Assembly: GCA_025356055.1 (NCBI GenBank) | Contig: JANXUU010000128.1 | Span: forward strand, 1-64,000 | Source: Sphingomonas sp. | GTDB lineage: Bacteria > Pseudomonadota > Alphaproteobacteria > Sphingomonadales > Sphingomonadaceae | Length of the DNA: 64,000 nt | Direction: 5' to 3' | Part shown: one piece after another, positions 1 to 8,517 of the stretch | Layout of the letters: each line of letters begins with the position of its first letter | How positions within the stretch are numbered: position 1 is the first letter of the stretch | Made by a program: the position numbers and the translations under genes | Notes under the pieces: generated by a model | Database searches by the model: none | Seen by the model: the letters and a program-made list of their open reading frames with translations, nothing else | Told to the model about the DNA's origin: nothing

Positions 1-472
1 GCGTATTAGGACATCTGTTTCCAATCGCTACGGCGAACCGCAACGGCAGGTCACATTAAGGAACGGCTTATATTTGACTAGTCACCCTGAACCCGGAGGC
101 TCCAGGAGACTAGGCCGCCGCCCACATGTCCCTTCATCTAAACCAACAATGTCAAAGAGCGACGCGTCTTATCCCCCGGTCCTTGTGAGCCCGGGCATCG
201 GTGTGCCGACTAGAAGAGACGCAAAACAACGACCGGCTCATTGAACCCGTCCCCGCTGCTGTGGAGCGGCATATATGGAAGGCTTCTCACCCCGTCAACG
301 CCTTTCTTGCGAAATCTTGCAAGACCGTCGTTGCCATCTGTCCCGCTCCCGAGCGACTGGCCGAAGCCGACTGCTCGTTGCTGGATGGGCTAATAGGCCT
401 GTTGGTGACCCGCGCAACCCTGCGAATCGCAAGAATAAGGATTTTTGTTACGTCTGCAGCGAGGAAACGGCG
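1..472. other. Gene-free stretch at the window edge
   Basis: I see no convincing gene here. The ORFs listed in this stretch have poor composition, no recognisable domain and no good ribosome-binding site. A 31-codon ORF at 149-244 begins MSKSDASYPP, but nothing supports it as a gene beyond being open. The base composition is visibly less GC-rich than the genes that follow. It may be the downstream flank of a gene lying outside the window. Confidence 0.5.
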
Positions 473-901
473 TCAAGCCCCCTGAATATAGGAGCGCATC
501 GCCGCAGCCTCGCTCTCGATCGAATCGATGCGATACTTCACCAGGTCGCCGATCGAGACGAGGCCGACGAGCGCCCCATTCTCGACGATCGGCAAGTGGC
601 GAAAACGACGGCGGGTCATCAGCGCGAGCGCCGTCATCACCGGCGTATCGCGCGCAATCGTTACAGCCGGTGCGGTCATTGCCTCCGATACAGGACGGTC
701 GAGCGCGCTCGCCCCCCGCTCGCTTAGACACATGACAAGGTCGCGTTCGGACACGATTCCGGCGACCTCACCGCCCGTCGTCACGACGAGGGCACCGATC
801 CGCCGCTCAGCGAGCTGAGCGACCGCATCGGACAGTGGCACAGTCGAATCAATCGTGGCGACGTCGCCGCCCTTGTTCGCAAGGATTGCCGCGATCGACA
901 T
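473..901 (-). CDS. CBS-domain protein
   Basis: A 142-residue protein made of two CBS motifs in tandem (about residues 8-60 and 72-135). Seen directly are the typical CBS signatures 'GIVSERDLV' and 'LVGLVSIGDLVKYR'. Pairs of CBS motifs form a Bateman module that usually binds adenosine nucleotides such as AMP or SAM. Here it stands alone without a catalytic domain, as in many alphaproteobacterial stand-alone CBS proteins, so its partner is unknown. The start at MSIAAILANKGG is chosen because AGGAG lies just upstream; the longer ORF in the track (to 1183) would read through the divergent gene at 984. Probably cytosolic. Confidence 0.85.
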   Translation of the reverse strand: MSIAAILANKGGDVATIDSTVPLSDAVAQLAERRIGALVVTTGGEVAGIVSERDLVMCLSERGASALDRPVSEAMTAPAVTIARDTPVMTALALMTRRRFRHLPIVENGALVGLVSIGDLVKYRIDSIESEAAAMRSYIQGA

Positions 902-983
902 AAGCTTCTCCTGTTGTTGCGGACCGGCCGCGCGAGTCCCCGCCCCCTTGATCGTCTCATGGACCGCCGCCAAAGGGAAGCAT

Positions 984-1268
984 ATGCCTCGCCCCGATCC
1001 CGTTCCCACTCCAAGCGCGACGGCGTTTCGTCGATTCGCGCGGACGATGCGGTGGATGGCGTTGCTGTCGATCGCCTGTGCTGCCATCGCGGTATGGCTC
1101 GTCTCGCGCGACGATCCCGAGTGGCATATCAACATGATGATCGCGACCGCGCTGGGGGTCGGACTGACCGTCCTCCTCGCCACAGCGCTGATCAGCCTGG
1201 CCTATTTGAGCGACGCCAGCGGCCATGACGAACAGGCGCACTACCCCCCGAAGGATCCCGAAGAATGA
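984..1268 (+). CDS. Small two-helix membrane protein
   Basis: A 94-residue protein with a basic N-terminus (RRFARTMRW) followed by two hydrophobic segments (about residues 22-40 and 48-70) and a short acidic tail, predicting a small inner-membrane protein. The ATG at 984 has AAAGGGAAG in front of it. Its last four bases (ATGA) overlap the start of the thioesterase gene, so the two are translationally coupled. I do not recognise the family and assign no function. Confidence 0.75.
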   Translation: MPRPDPVPTPSATAFRRFARTMRWMALLSIACAAIAVWLVSRDDPEWHINMMIATALGVGLTVLLATALISLAYLSDASGHDEQAHYPPKDPEE

Positions 1269-1648
1269 CCGAGCTTGCCCCCAACCCGATCCTGCGAGTC
1301 GTCCCCGGGCCGAGTGACATCAACGCCAACGGCCATATCTTCGGCGGCTGGGTGCTTAGCCAGATGGACATCGCCGCGGGCATCGTCGCGTCGCGCAGAG
1401 CGCGCGGGTCGGTCGCCACGGTGGCGATCGAGCGGATGGAATTCCTCGCCCCGATTCACCTGCGCGACCTGATCTCGGTCTATGCCGAGGTCGAGCGCGT
1501 CGGGCGCACCTCCATGGCGATCCGCATCGACGTCATCGCCAGCCGCAACGGCGGCGAGGACCAGGTCAAGGTGACCAACGGCCTGTTCACCTTCGTCGCG
1601 ATCGATGAGGCCGCGCGGCCGCGGCCGGTCGATCAGCCACTCGCATAA
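1265..1648 (+). CDS. Acyl-CoA thioesterase (hotdog fold, YciA-like)
   Basis: A 127-residue single hotdog domain. The segment 'DINANGHIFGGWVLSQMD' matches the YciA/BACH-type acyl-CoA thioesterases, in which the N and following D act in hydrolysis of the CoA thioester, releasing free fatty acid and CoA in the cytosol. The length agrees with the family. It starts with an ATGA overlap on the upstream membrane-protein gene and is followed by a bidirectional terminator hairpin that separates it from the convergent DUF4167 gene. Substrate chain length cannot be read from the sequence. Confidence 0.88.
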   Translation: MTELAPNPILRVVPGPSDINANGHIFGGWVLSQMDIAAGIVASRRARGSVATVAIERMEFLAPIHLRDLISVYAEVERVGRTSMAIRIDVIASRNGGEDQVKVTNGLFTFVAIDEAARPRPVDQPLA

Positions 1649-1687
1649 AATACGGCCGGTGAGCGAACCCACCGGCCAGTATTTTTC
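1649..1687. terminator. Bidirectional intrinsic terminator
   Basis: A perfect 8-bp stem GGCCGGTG/CACCGGCC with an 8-nt loop is flanked by AATAC on the left and GTATT on the right, extending the stem across a one-base bulge. It is followed by a T run on the + strand and by a T-rich stretch in the other direction. It sits between the convergent thioesterase and DUF4167 genes and can serve both. Confidence 0.8.
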
Positions 1688-1694
1688 TTAGCCC

Positions 1695-2552
1695 TTAAGC
1701 GGCGGGGGCGATGTCCGTTTCACCTTCGGGACGAGCGCGGCGCACGCGGCGGCGCGGCGCGGGGGCCGCGTCTTCGCTTGTCGCTTCGGGCGCGTCGGCA
1801 ACCACGCCAATCGCGGGCGGGAGGATGGCGAAGTCGATCCGCGGTTCATCCTGTGGCTCGGCACGCTCGCGGCGCGGTCGCGGTGTCGGACGCTCGGCGC
1901 GCTCGGCACGTTCAACGGGCCGGTCATTGTCGGCCCGCTGCGGACGCTCGGTGCGTTCGGCAGGGCGCTCGACCCGCTCAGCCGGACGATCATTGTCGGC
2001 GCGTTGTGGGCGCTCGGAGCGCTGCCGATCCTGACGCTCATAGCGGTCATTGCGCGGCTGCTGCTGGCGGTCCTGCTGCTGGCGGTCCTGCTGCTGCGGC
2101 CGCTCCGGGCGCTCGTAGCGATCGCCTTCCTGCTGGCGGCGTGGCTGGTCGCGCTGCTGGGCCTGCTGCTGTTGCTGCTGAGGCTGCTGCTGCTGCGGCG
2201 AATCGTCGTCGCCGCCTTCGTCATCATAGCCTTCGCCGTCGTCGTCATAGCCGTCGTCGTCGACATTCTCGCCACGCGCGCGGCGCTGCTCGTCGAACTT
2301 CGCGCGGCTTTCGCCCAGCACGCGGAAATAATGATCGGCGAACTGCAGCCAATATTCGGTTTGCACCCGATCGCCGGCCTGCTGCGCATCACGCGCCAGA
2401 CTCTTGTATTTCTCGAGCAATTGCGCCGCATTGCCACGCTGACGCTGGTCGCGGGCGTTGCCCCCGGCATTGTTGCCCGACATTCCTTGGGGACGTTGCT
2501 GTCCACCACGACCGCGACGGCGACCGACGCCGTTCTGACGATTATTGATCAA
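1695..2552 (-). CDS. DUF4167 protein with long disordered tail
   Basis: A 285-residue protein. The N-terminal part (about residues 1-75) carries the DUF4167 signature, an RRRGRGG basic stretch followed by 'RGNAAQLLEKYKSLARDAQ' and 'FADHYFRVL'. The remainder is low complexity: an acidic D/G run, a poly-Gln block, then Arg/Glu/Pro-rich repeats including two copies of RPQRADNDRP. DUF4167 proteins are an alphaproteobacterial family of unknown function, often found beside prmC/prfA as here. The basic Arg-rich composition suggests nucleic-acid binding, which is inference. The start appears to be TTG (MINNRQ...). Confidence 0.85.
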   Translation of the reverse strand: MINNRQNGVGRRRGRGGQQRPQGMSGNNAGGNARDQRQRGNAAQLLEKYKSLARDAQQAGDRVQTEYWLQFADHYFRVLGESRAKFDEQRRARGENVDDDGYDDDGEGYDDEGGDDDSPQQQQPQQQQQQAQQRDQPRRQQEGDRYERPERPQQQDRQQQDRQQQPRNDRYERQDRQRSERPQRADNDRPAERVERPAERTERPQRADNDRPVERAERAERPTPRPRRERAEPQDEPRIDFAILPPAIGVVADAPEATSEDAAPAPRRRVRRARPEGETDIAPAA

Positions 2553-2793
2553 AGAGTTAGGTCCTTGTCACACGGCGCTTTGACGCGCCCGATCTTGTCC
2601 TTCGGCAAGAAATCCGCCCCCCCGGAGACCAGCGGATCGCCTTCGCGAAACCGCCTTTGACCTTGGCCAAGCGCGTGAGCACTTGTGTGGCCGCTGTCGT
2701 CGGAGGGTGGGAAGGCGCGAGCCCCAAGTCTGTCTGGAGCGGCTCCGTCCCTACGCGCGATCTAATCGGGTTGAGCCGAATTATGCAAGCGAT

Positions 2794-3621
2794 TTATGTG
2801 CTTGAGACCAGCAACGCGCGCGGGCGGCCGCCAAAATCTCGCGCCAAGCGGCTGGAAAGACCCGCTTTCGCGAGCACCGCCGCGGCACTCTCGCCCTGAT
2901 CGAAACCGATCTCGATCGCCGCCAGCCCACCCGGCGCGATCAGCCGCGCAAGCTGTGGCGCCAACGTCCGGTAGGCGTCGAGCCCGTCATCGCCAGCGAA
3001 CAGCGCCTCGTGCGGCTCATGCTCGGCGACCCCCGGCCCGAGCACGGCGTTGCGCGCGACATAGGGCGGGTTGGCGAGCACCAGGTCGAACGACTCGTCA
3101 ATCCCTTCCGCCCAGTCACCGATCCTGAGGTTCGCGCGAGCCGCCAGCCCGAGCCGGTCGGCATTGCGGCGGGCATATTCTAGCGCGTTGGGCGAGAAAT
3201 CGATCCCGAGTCCCGTCGCGCGTGGCCATTCGTCGAGCGCGGCGAGCAACAGCGTCCCGGGACCGGTGCCGAGATCGAGGATCCGCTTCGGGCCGGGAGT
3301 CCCCGCGAAATGCTCAACCGCAGCGGCGATCAGCGTCTCGCTGTCGGGGCGCGGGATGAGCACTCCGGGACCCACCTCTAGCTCGATGTTCCAAAAGCCG
3401 CGGTGACCGGTGATATAGGCGACGGGTTCGCCCGCGAGACGCCGCTCGACCATTGCGGTGAAGCTTGCGGGCGGCGGCCCGGTAGGTGGGTCGAGCAGCA
3501 GTTTGTCGCGCCCGATCCCAAGCGCGGCGGAGAGAAGGAGTTCGGCGTCGAGGCGGGGCGAATCGCTGACGGCGGCAAGCTGCGTAGCCGCCCTGGCAAG
3601 CGCCTTGGCGAGCGCGCTCAC
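2794..3621 (-). CDS. prmC: Peptide chain release factor glutamine methyltransferase
   Basis: PrmC (HemK) methylates the glutamine of the GGQ motif in release factors RF1 and RF2, using SAM, which raises termination efficiency. The 275-residue product has an N-terminal helical domain, then a Rossmann methyltransferase domain with the SAM motif 'ILDLGTGPG' and the substrate-binding catalytic motif 'NPPY' (in LVLANPPYVARN). Its immediate upstream partner is prfA, the gene for its substrate. The start codon is GTG. Its Shine-Dalgarno sequence GGGGAGGGG lies inside the palindromic repeat occupying the 27-nt gap to prfA. Length is normal for the family. Confidence 0.95.
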   Translation of the reverse strand: MSALAKALARAATQLAAVSDSPRLDAELLLSAALGIGRDKLLLDPPTGPPPASFTAMVERRLAGEPVAYITGHRGFWNIELEVGPGVLIPRPDSETLIAAAVEHFAGTPGPKRILDLGTGPGTLLLAALDEWPRATGLGIDFSPNALEYARRNADRLGLAARANLRIGDWAEGIDESFDLVLANPPYVARNAVLGPGVAEHEPHEALFAGDDGLDAYRTLAPQLARLIAPGGLAAIEIGFDQGESAAAVLAKAGLSSRLARDFGGRPRALLVSST

Positions 3622-3623
3622 GG

Positions 3624-3644
3624 CCCCTCCCCTGCAGGGAGGGG
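3624..3644. repeat. Short GC-rich palindrome between prfA and prmC
   Basis: CCCCTCCC and GGGAGGGG form 8-bp arms around CTGCA. The same core recurs, expanded, at 53923-54042, so it looks like a dispersed intergenic repeat half-site. On the reverse strand it also supplies the ribosome-binding purine run of prmC, two to three bases from the GTG. Confidence 0.7.
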
Positions 3645-3648
3645 GTAA

Positions 3649-4722
3649 CTACGCCTCATCGAGGCTGGCCAGCCGGTCGGCCTCGTCCTCGGCGATCAGC
3701 GCTTCGGTCAGTTCGTTCAGGCCCGGCCCCATCAGGATCGCGTCGAGCTTGTGCAGGGTCAAATTGATGCGGTGGTCGGTCACGCGCCCCTGCGGGAAAT
3801 TATAGGTGCGGATCCGCTCGGACCGGTCGCCCGTCCCGACCATCGACTTGCGCGCGCCCGCCCGCGCGTCCGCTAGCCGCGAGCGCTCCAGCTCGAACAA
3901 TCGCGTCCTGAGCACCTTCAGCGCCTTGGCCTTGTTCTTGTGCTGCGATTTCTCGTCCTGCTGGATCACGACCAGCCCGGTCGGCAAGTGAGTGATCCGC
4001 ACCGCGCTGTCGGTGGTGTTGACCGACTGGCCGCCCGGCCCCGACGAGCGATAGACGTCGATGCGCAGGTCGGCGTCGTTGATCTGGACGTCGACCTCCT
4101 CGGCCTCGGGAAGCACCGCGACGGTCGCCGCCGAGGTGTGAATCCGCCCGCCACTCTCGGTCGCAGGGACGCGCTGGACGCGGTGCACTCCGCTCTCGAA
4201 TTTGAGCCGCGCGAAGACGCCACTGCCGGTGATCGAAGCGACCGCTTCCTTGTAGCCGCCGACGTCGGCGCTCGACGCCGAAATGAGCTCAAACCGCCAG
4301 CCGCGTTCTTCGGCGAAGCGCTGGTACATGCGCAGCAGGTCGCCGGCGAACAGCGCCGCCTCGTCGCCCCCAGTGCCCGCGCGGACCTCGAGCATGGCGG
4401 CGCGTTCGTCGGCCAAATCCTTGGGGAGCAGCTGCACCGCCAGCGCGCGCTCGGCGAGCGGCAGCTTGTGCTCGATCTCCGCCAATTCCTCGGTGGCGAT
4501 CGCGCGCAATTCCTCGTCGGCATCCTTGGTCATCGCCGCCAGGCTGGTGCGCTCGGCGCGCAGGCGACGGACCTCGCGCGCAGCCGCCGCAACCGGCTCG
4601 ATCGCGGCATAATCCTTCGACAGCCGGACGAAATCGTCGGGCGCGAGATTGCCAGCCGACATCGCCTCGCCGAGCTCATGCTTCTTGGCCTCGATCAGCG
4701 CGATCCGTTCGGAGGAGATCAT
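3649..4722 (-). CDS. prfA: Peptide chain release factor 1
   Basis: RF1 recognises UAA and UAG stop codons and triggers peptidyl-tRNA hydrolysis on the ribosome. The 357-residue length is typical. Seen directly are the universal catalytic motif GGQ in '[16 protein letters not shown]' and the RF1-type discriminator PxT in '[11 protein letters not shown]' (RF2 would have SPF). It sits in hisS-prfA-prmC order. Its ATG overlaps the hisS TGA (ATGA at 4719-4722), and the next gene, prmC, encodes the enzyme that methylates its GGQ glutamine. Confidence 0.97.
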   Translation of the reverse strand: MISSERIALIEAKKHELGEAMSAGNLAPDDFVRLSKDYAAIEPVAAAAREVRRLRAERTSLAAMTKDADEELRAIATEELAEIEHKLPLAERALAVQLLPKDLADERAAMLEVRAGTGGDEAALFAGDLLRMYQRFAEERGWRFELISASSADVGGYKEAVASITGSGVFARLKFESGVHRVQRVPATESGGRIHTSAATVAVLPEAEEVDVQINDADLRIDVYRSSGPGGQSVNTTDSAVRITHLPTGLVVIQQDEKSQHKNKAKALKVLRTRLFELERSRLADARAGARKSMVGTGDRSERIRTYNFPQGRVTDHRINLTLHKLDAILMGPGLNELTEALIAEDEADRLASLDEA

Positions 4723-5957
4723 GCGAGGTTACTGACCACCGGATCCGCGATTTCGCGCACCCGATCCAAGTCGGCTTTCCGAGCTCCCGCACCGCGCTGA
4801 CTTTGACTGAGCAGACCATGAACGTATGAAATTGAGTAAGTCTGAAGTGCGTTCAACTTGAGAGCCTTGTCAAAGCGCTTGCGTTCGCTCCCAGTTGCAA
4901 TGACCTCCGAGCTGATTCCAGCCCGTCGCAATGCTGCCGTGGCAGCAATCGCTGCAGCATTTAGGTTGTTGTCCTCCGCTACAACCGCGACCGCAAGCCG
5001 ATCGCCCTCCGGCGCGTCGATCAGCATCGCCAGCCGCTCGATCCCCGCCGCCCAGCCGACCGCTGGCGTGTGCGGTCCGCCAAGTTGTTCGATCAGCCCG
5101 TCATAGCGCCCGCCCGCGATCACCGTTCCCTGCGCGCCCAGTTGATCGGTGACAAACTCGAACGCGGTGTGGCGGTAATAGTCGAGGCCCCGGACCAGGT
5201 GCGGCGCGATTTCATAATCGACCCCCGCGGCGTCGAGCCCGGCCTTCACCGCGCCGAAGAAATCCTCGGCCTCGGCGGTCAGTACCATCGGCGGCGCGCT
5301 GTCGGCGAACGGGCGGTCGCGCGGGTCCTTGCTATCCAAAATGCGCAGAGGGTTCTTGTCGAGCCGCGCCTGGCTGTCTTCGCTCAGCTCACCCCGCACG
5401 CTGGCGAAATGCTCGACCAACTTTGCCCGCCACGCATCCCGGCTGGCAACGTCGCCGAGCGTGTTGAGCTTGAGCTTCACTCCCGCAATCCCCAACTCAC
5501 TTAGCAACTGCGCCCCGAACGCCAGCAACTCGACATCGGCCGCCGGTTCGCCCGACCCAATCACCTCGGCATCGAGCTGGTGAAACTGGCGAAACCGCCC
5601 CTTCTGCGGCCGCTCATAGCGGAACGCCGGCCCATGCGTCGCGACCTTGAGTGGAGCAAACCGCTGCCACCCTTCCGACAGATACGCCCGGCAAATTCCC
5701 GCGGTAAATTCGGGCCGCAACGTGATCGATTCCCCCGAGCGATCGTCGAACGAATACATCTCCTTCGACACGACGTCGGTCGTCTCGCCCATCGTCCGAG
5801 CGAACACCGCGGTCGGCTCGATCACCGGCATCTCGATCCGCTTGAAGCCATACAGCCGCCGCACGTGATCGAAGGTCGCGACGACCTGTGCGAAGCGGTC
5901 GGCCTCCTCGCCGATCAGGCTTTGCGTTCCGCGGACGGGTTGGGGGGTCTGTGCCAT
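4719..5957 (-). CDS. hisS: Histidyl-tRNA synthetase
   Basis: Charges tRNA-His with histidine in the cytosol. The 412-residue product shows the class II core: motif 2 region '[19 protein letters not shown]', the HisRS histidine signature '[15 protein letters not shown]', and 'AGGRYDGLI'. The C-terminal anticodon-binding part (from about residue 325) is odd: it ends [24 protein letters not shown] and its DNA is less GC-rich than the rest. I count 134 G+C in the 240 bases 4741-4980 (56%), against about 70% in the next 60-base lines. This suggests replacement of the 3' end by recombination or rapid decay. Function is still likely, because the frame is intact to a stop that overlaps prfA. Confidence 0.93.
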   Translation of the reverse strand: MAQTPQPVRGTQSLIGEEADRFAQVVATFDHVRRLYGFKRIEMPVIEPTAVFARTMGETTDVVSKEMYSFDDRSGESITLRPEFTAGICRAYLSEGWQRFAPLKVATHGPAFRYERPQKGRFRQFHQLDAEVIGSGEPAADVELLAFGAQLLSELGIAGVKLKLNTLGDVASRDAWRAKLVEHFASVRGELSEDSQARLDKNPLRILDSKDPRDRPFADSAPPMVLTAEAEDFFGAVKAGLDAAGVDYEIAPHLVRGLDYYRHTAFEFVTDQLGAQGTVIAGGRYDGLIEQLGGPHTPAVGWAAGIERLAMLIDAPEGDRLAVAVVAEDNNLNAAAIAATAALRRAGISSEVIATGSERKRFDKALKLNALQTYSISYVHGLLSQSQRGAGARKADLDRVREIADPVVSNLA

Positions 5958-6006
5958 TGGTCGAAGGCCACTAGCGGGCGTGCGCGGCGCTGGCTAGTTA
6001 GCCCCA

Positions 6007-7923
6007 ATGTCCAGTGTCACCTCGCGCGCCCTCGCGCTCTCCACCCTCCTCCTGTCCACCAGCGCATTCGCCGCCAACAGCAAGCCCCAGCCGCTGCCGA
6101 TCGTCGACACGATCCCGGTGGCGCGAGACGTCGCCTTTCCCGGTACGATCCGCCTCGACGTTACCGCCACCGATCTCGACCGCGGGATCATCGAGGTGCG
6201 AGAGACGATCCCGGCGACCCCCGGGCCGCTTGTCCTGCTCGCCCCCAAATGGCTTCCCGGCAACCACGGCCCAACCGGCCAGATCGACAAGCTCGCCGGC
6301 TTCACCTTCACCGCCAACGGCCAGCCGCTACGCTGGGTCCGCGACAAGGTCGACGTGTTCGCCTTCCATCTCGACGTTCCTCTCGGCGCGACCAGCGTCC
6401 AAGCGCGCTTCCAGTTTCTCTCGCCCACCGCCGAAGACCAGGGGCGGATTGTCGTTACGCGCGAAATGTCGAACATCCAGTGGGACGCGGTTTCGCTCTA
6501 TCCGGCGGGCACCTTCGTGCGGAACATCCCCGTCATCGCCAGCCTGACCATCCCCGCCGGGTGGAAGGCGGCGACCGCGCTCCGCCCGACCGCAACCTCG
6601 TCCGACAATCGCATCACCTTCGGCGAGGTCGCTTACGATACGCTGATCGACTCGCCGGTATTCGCGGGCAAATATTTCCGCGCCGACGACCTCGGCCACG
6701 GCATCACCCTCAACACCGTCGCAGACGCGCCCAAGGAACTGGTCGTCCCCGCCGCCGTCCTCGCCAAGCATCGGGCGCTGGCGGACCAGGCGGTCAAGCT
6801 GTTCGGCGCGCGCCACTTCGACCATTACGACTTCCTCCACGCGATCACCGACCGCATGGGCGGGATCGGGCTCGAACATCACCGCAGTTCGGAAGACCAG
6901 AACGACCCGGGCTATTTCATCGACTGGGAAGCGAGCGTCACCGACCACAACCTCCTGCCGCACGAATTCACCCACAGCTGGGACGGCAAGTTTCGTCGCG
7001 GCGCAGACCTGTGGACCCCCGACTATCGCACCCCGATGCAGGACAGCCTGTTGTGGGTGTACGAAGGCCAGACGCAATTTTGGGGGACTGTGCTCGAGGC
7101 GCGCTCGGGAATGTCGACCAAACAACAGGTACTCGACAAGATTGCGCTTGCTGCGGCCAATCTCGACAATCAGCCGGGGCGTGGCTGGCGACCGCTCGGC
7201 GACACGACGAACGATGAAATCATCTCCAATCGCCACCCCGAGCCGTGGAACAGCTATCAGCGAGCGATCGATTATTACCAGGAAGGGCTGCTGATCTGGA
7301 CCGAAGCGGATATGATCATCCGCGAGAAAAGCGGCGGCAAGCGTTCGATGGACGATTTTGCGCACGCCTTCTTTGGCATCAACGACGGCGATTGGGGCGA
7401 AGTGACCTACAGCCATGACGATGTCGTACGCACGCTCAACCAGGTGCAGCCCTATGACTGGGCTGGGTTCCTGAAAGCGCGAATCGATGACGTCGCGCCG
7501 GCGGCGCCGCTCGCCGGCTTCACCCGGTCGGGCTATCGCCTCGACTACACCGAGACCCCGACGCAGGCCGCCAAGGCCAGCTTTAAATCGCGCAAGGTCG
7601 CCGACTTCAGCTACTCACTCGGCTTCCAGGTTGGCAAGGAGGCCAAGCTCGCTGGCGTGCGTTGGGGATCCCCGGCATTCCAGGCGGGGCTGGTCAACGG
7701 CGCGCAGGTCATTGCTGTCGTCGGTCACGCCTACAGCGATGAAGTGATGTCCGACGCTGTCACCGCGGCCAAGAGCGCGAGCGCTCCCATCGTCCTGACG
7801 GTCAAGCGCGGCGACGAGGTACGGACCTACTCGCTGCCCTATCACGATGGGCTCCGCTACCCGCGCTTCACCAAGGTCGGGATGGGCGAGGGCGCGCTCG
7901 ACAAGCTGCTTGCGCCGCGTTGA
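6007..7923 (+). CDS. M61-family metallopeptidase with PDZ domain
   Basis: A 638-residue exported protease. It has a signal peptide (LALSTLLLSTSAFA, cleavage near residue 23), the M61 N-terminal beta domain, and the zinc motif HEFTH at residues 319-323, followed by the downstream glutamate in 'LLWVYEGQTQFWG'. A C-terminal PDZ-like segment runs from about residue 520 to 620. M61 enzymes (glycyl aminopeptidase type) remove N-terminal residues from peptides in the periplasm or outside the cell. It stands alone, divergent from hisS. No clear Shine-Dalgarno is visible before the ATG. Confidence 0.9.
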   Translation: MSSVTSRALALSTLLLSTSAFAANSKPQPLPIVDTIPVARDVAFPGTIRLDVTATDLDRGIIEVRETIPATPGPLVLLAPKWLPGNHGPTGQIDKLAGFTFTANGQPLRWVRDKVDVFAFHLDVPLGATSVQARFQFLSPTAEDQGRIVVTREMSNIQWDAVSLYPAGTFVRNIPVIASLTIPAGWKAATALRPTATSSDNRITFGEVAYDTLIDSPVFAGKYFRADDLGHGITLNTVADAPKELVVPAAVLAKHRALADQAVKLFGARHFDHYDFLHAITDRMGGIGLEHHRSSEDQNDPGYFIDWEASVTDHNLLPHEFTHSWDGKFRRGADLWTPDYRTPMQDSLLWVYEGQTQFWGTVLEARSGMSTKQQVLDKIALAAANLDNQPGRGWRPLGDTTNDEIISNRHPEPWNSYQRAIDYYQEGLLIWTEADMIIREKSGGKRSMDDFAHAFFGINDGDWGEVTYSHDDVVRTLNQVQPYDWAGFLKARIDDVAPAAPLAGFTRSGYRLDYTETPTQAAKASFKSRKVADFSYSLGFQVGKEAKLAGVRWGSPAFQAGLVNGAQVIAVVGHAYSDEVMSDAVTAAKSASAPIVLTVKRGDEVRTYSLPYHDGLRYPRFTKVGMGEGALDKLLAPR

Positions 7924-7980
7924 CCAATTGGGGTGGAGGTAGGGGTTGCTCTGGCCGTCCCAGCGATTAGAGCGCCCCCC

Positions 7981-8517
7981 ATGAACATCGACCTCATCCC
8001 GACCGGCGACAACCCGCCCGAAAGCATCAACGTGCTGATCGAAGTCCCGATCGGCGGCGAACCGGTGAAATATGAGCTCGACAAGGTTTCGGGCGCAATC
8101 TTTGTCGACCGCATCCTCCACACTTCGATGCGTTATCCCGCCAACTACGGCTTCGTACCCCAGACGCTCGGTGGCGACGGCGACCCGATCGACTGTCTGG
8201 TGATGAATCGCTGGGCACTGATGCCGGGCAGCGTGATCCGCTGCCGCCCGGTCGGCGTGCTGTTCCTCGAGGACGAGGCCGGCGGCGACGAGAAGTTGCT
8301 CGCGGTGCCCGAGACCAAGACGACCCAATATTATGCCGACATCAACGAGGCGACCGACCTTCCCGGGATCGTGCTCAAGCAGATCGAGCATTTCTTCACC
8401 CACTACAAGGACTTGGAGCCCGAGAAGTGGGTCCGTATCGGCCACTGGGACAATGCCGCGGCGGCCAAGAAAGTCATCGTCGAGTCAATCGAGCGCGAGA
8501 AGCAGGCTAAGGGCTAA
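7981..8517 (+). CDS. ppa: Inorganic pyrophosphatase
   Basis: Family I soluble pyrophosphatase, which hydrolyses PPi to two phosphates and pulls biosynthetic reactions forward. The 178-residue length and the active-site motif 'GDGDPIDCLVM', which supplies the metal-binding aspartates, fit well, as do 'YPANYGFVP' and 'HFFTHYKDLEPEKWV'. The start MNIDLIPTGDNPP is chosen by family convention; the ORF track start at 7933 adds a non-conserved leader. Its stop shares the four bases CTAA with the stop of the convergent TonB receptor gene. Confidence 0.96.
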   Translation: MNIDLIPTGDNPPESINVLIEVPIGGEPVKYELDKVSGAIFVDRILHTSMRYPANYGFVPQTLGGDGDPIDCLVMNRWALMPGSVIRCRPVGVLFLEDEAGGDEKLLAVPETKTTQYYADINEATDLPGIVLKQIEHFFTHYKDLEPEKWVRIGHWDNAAAAKKVIVESIEREKQAKG

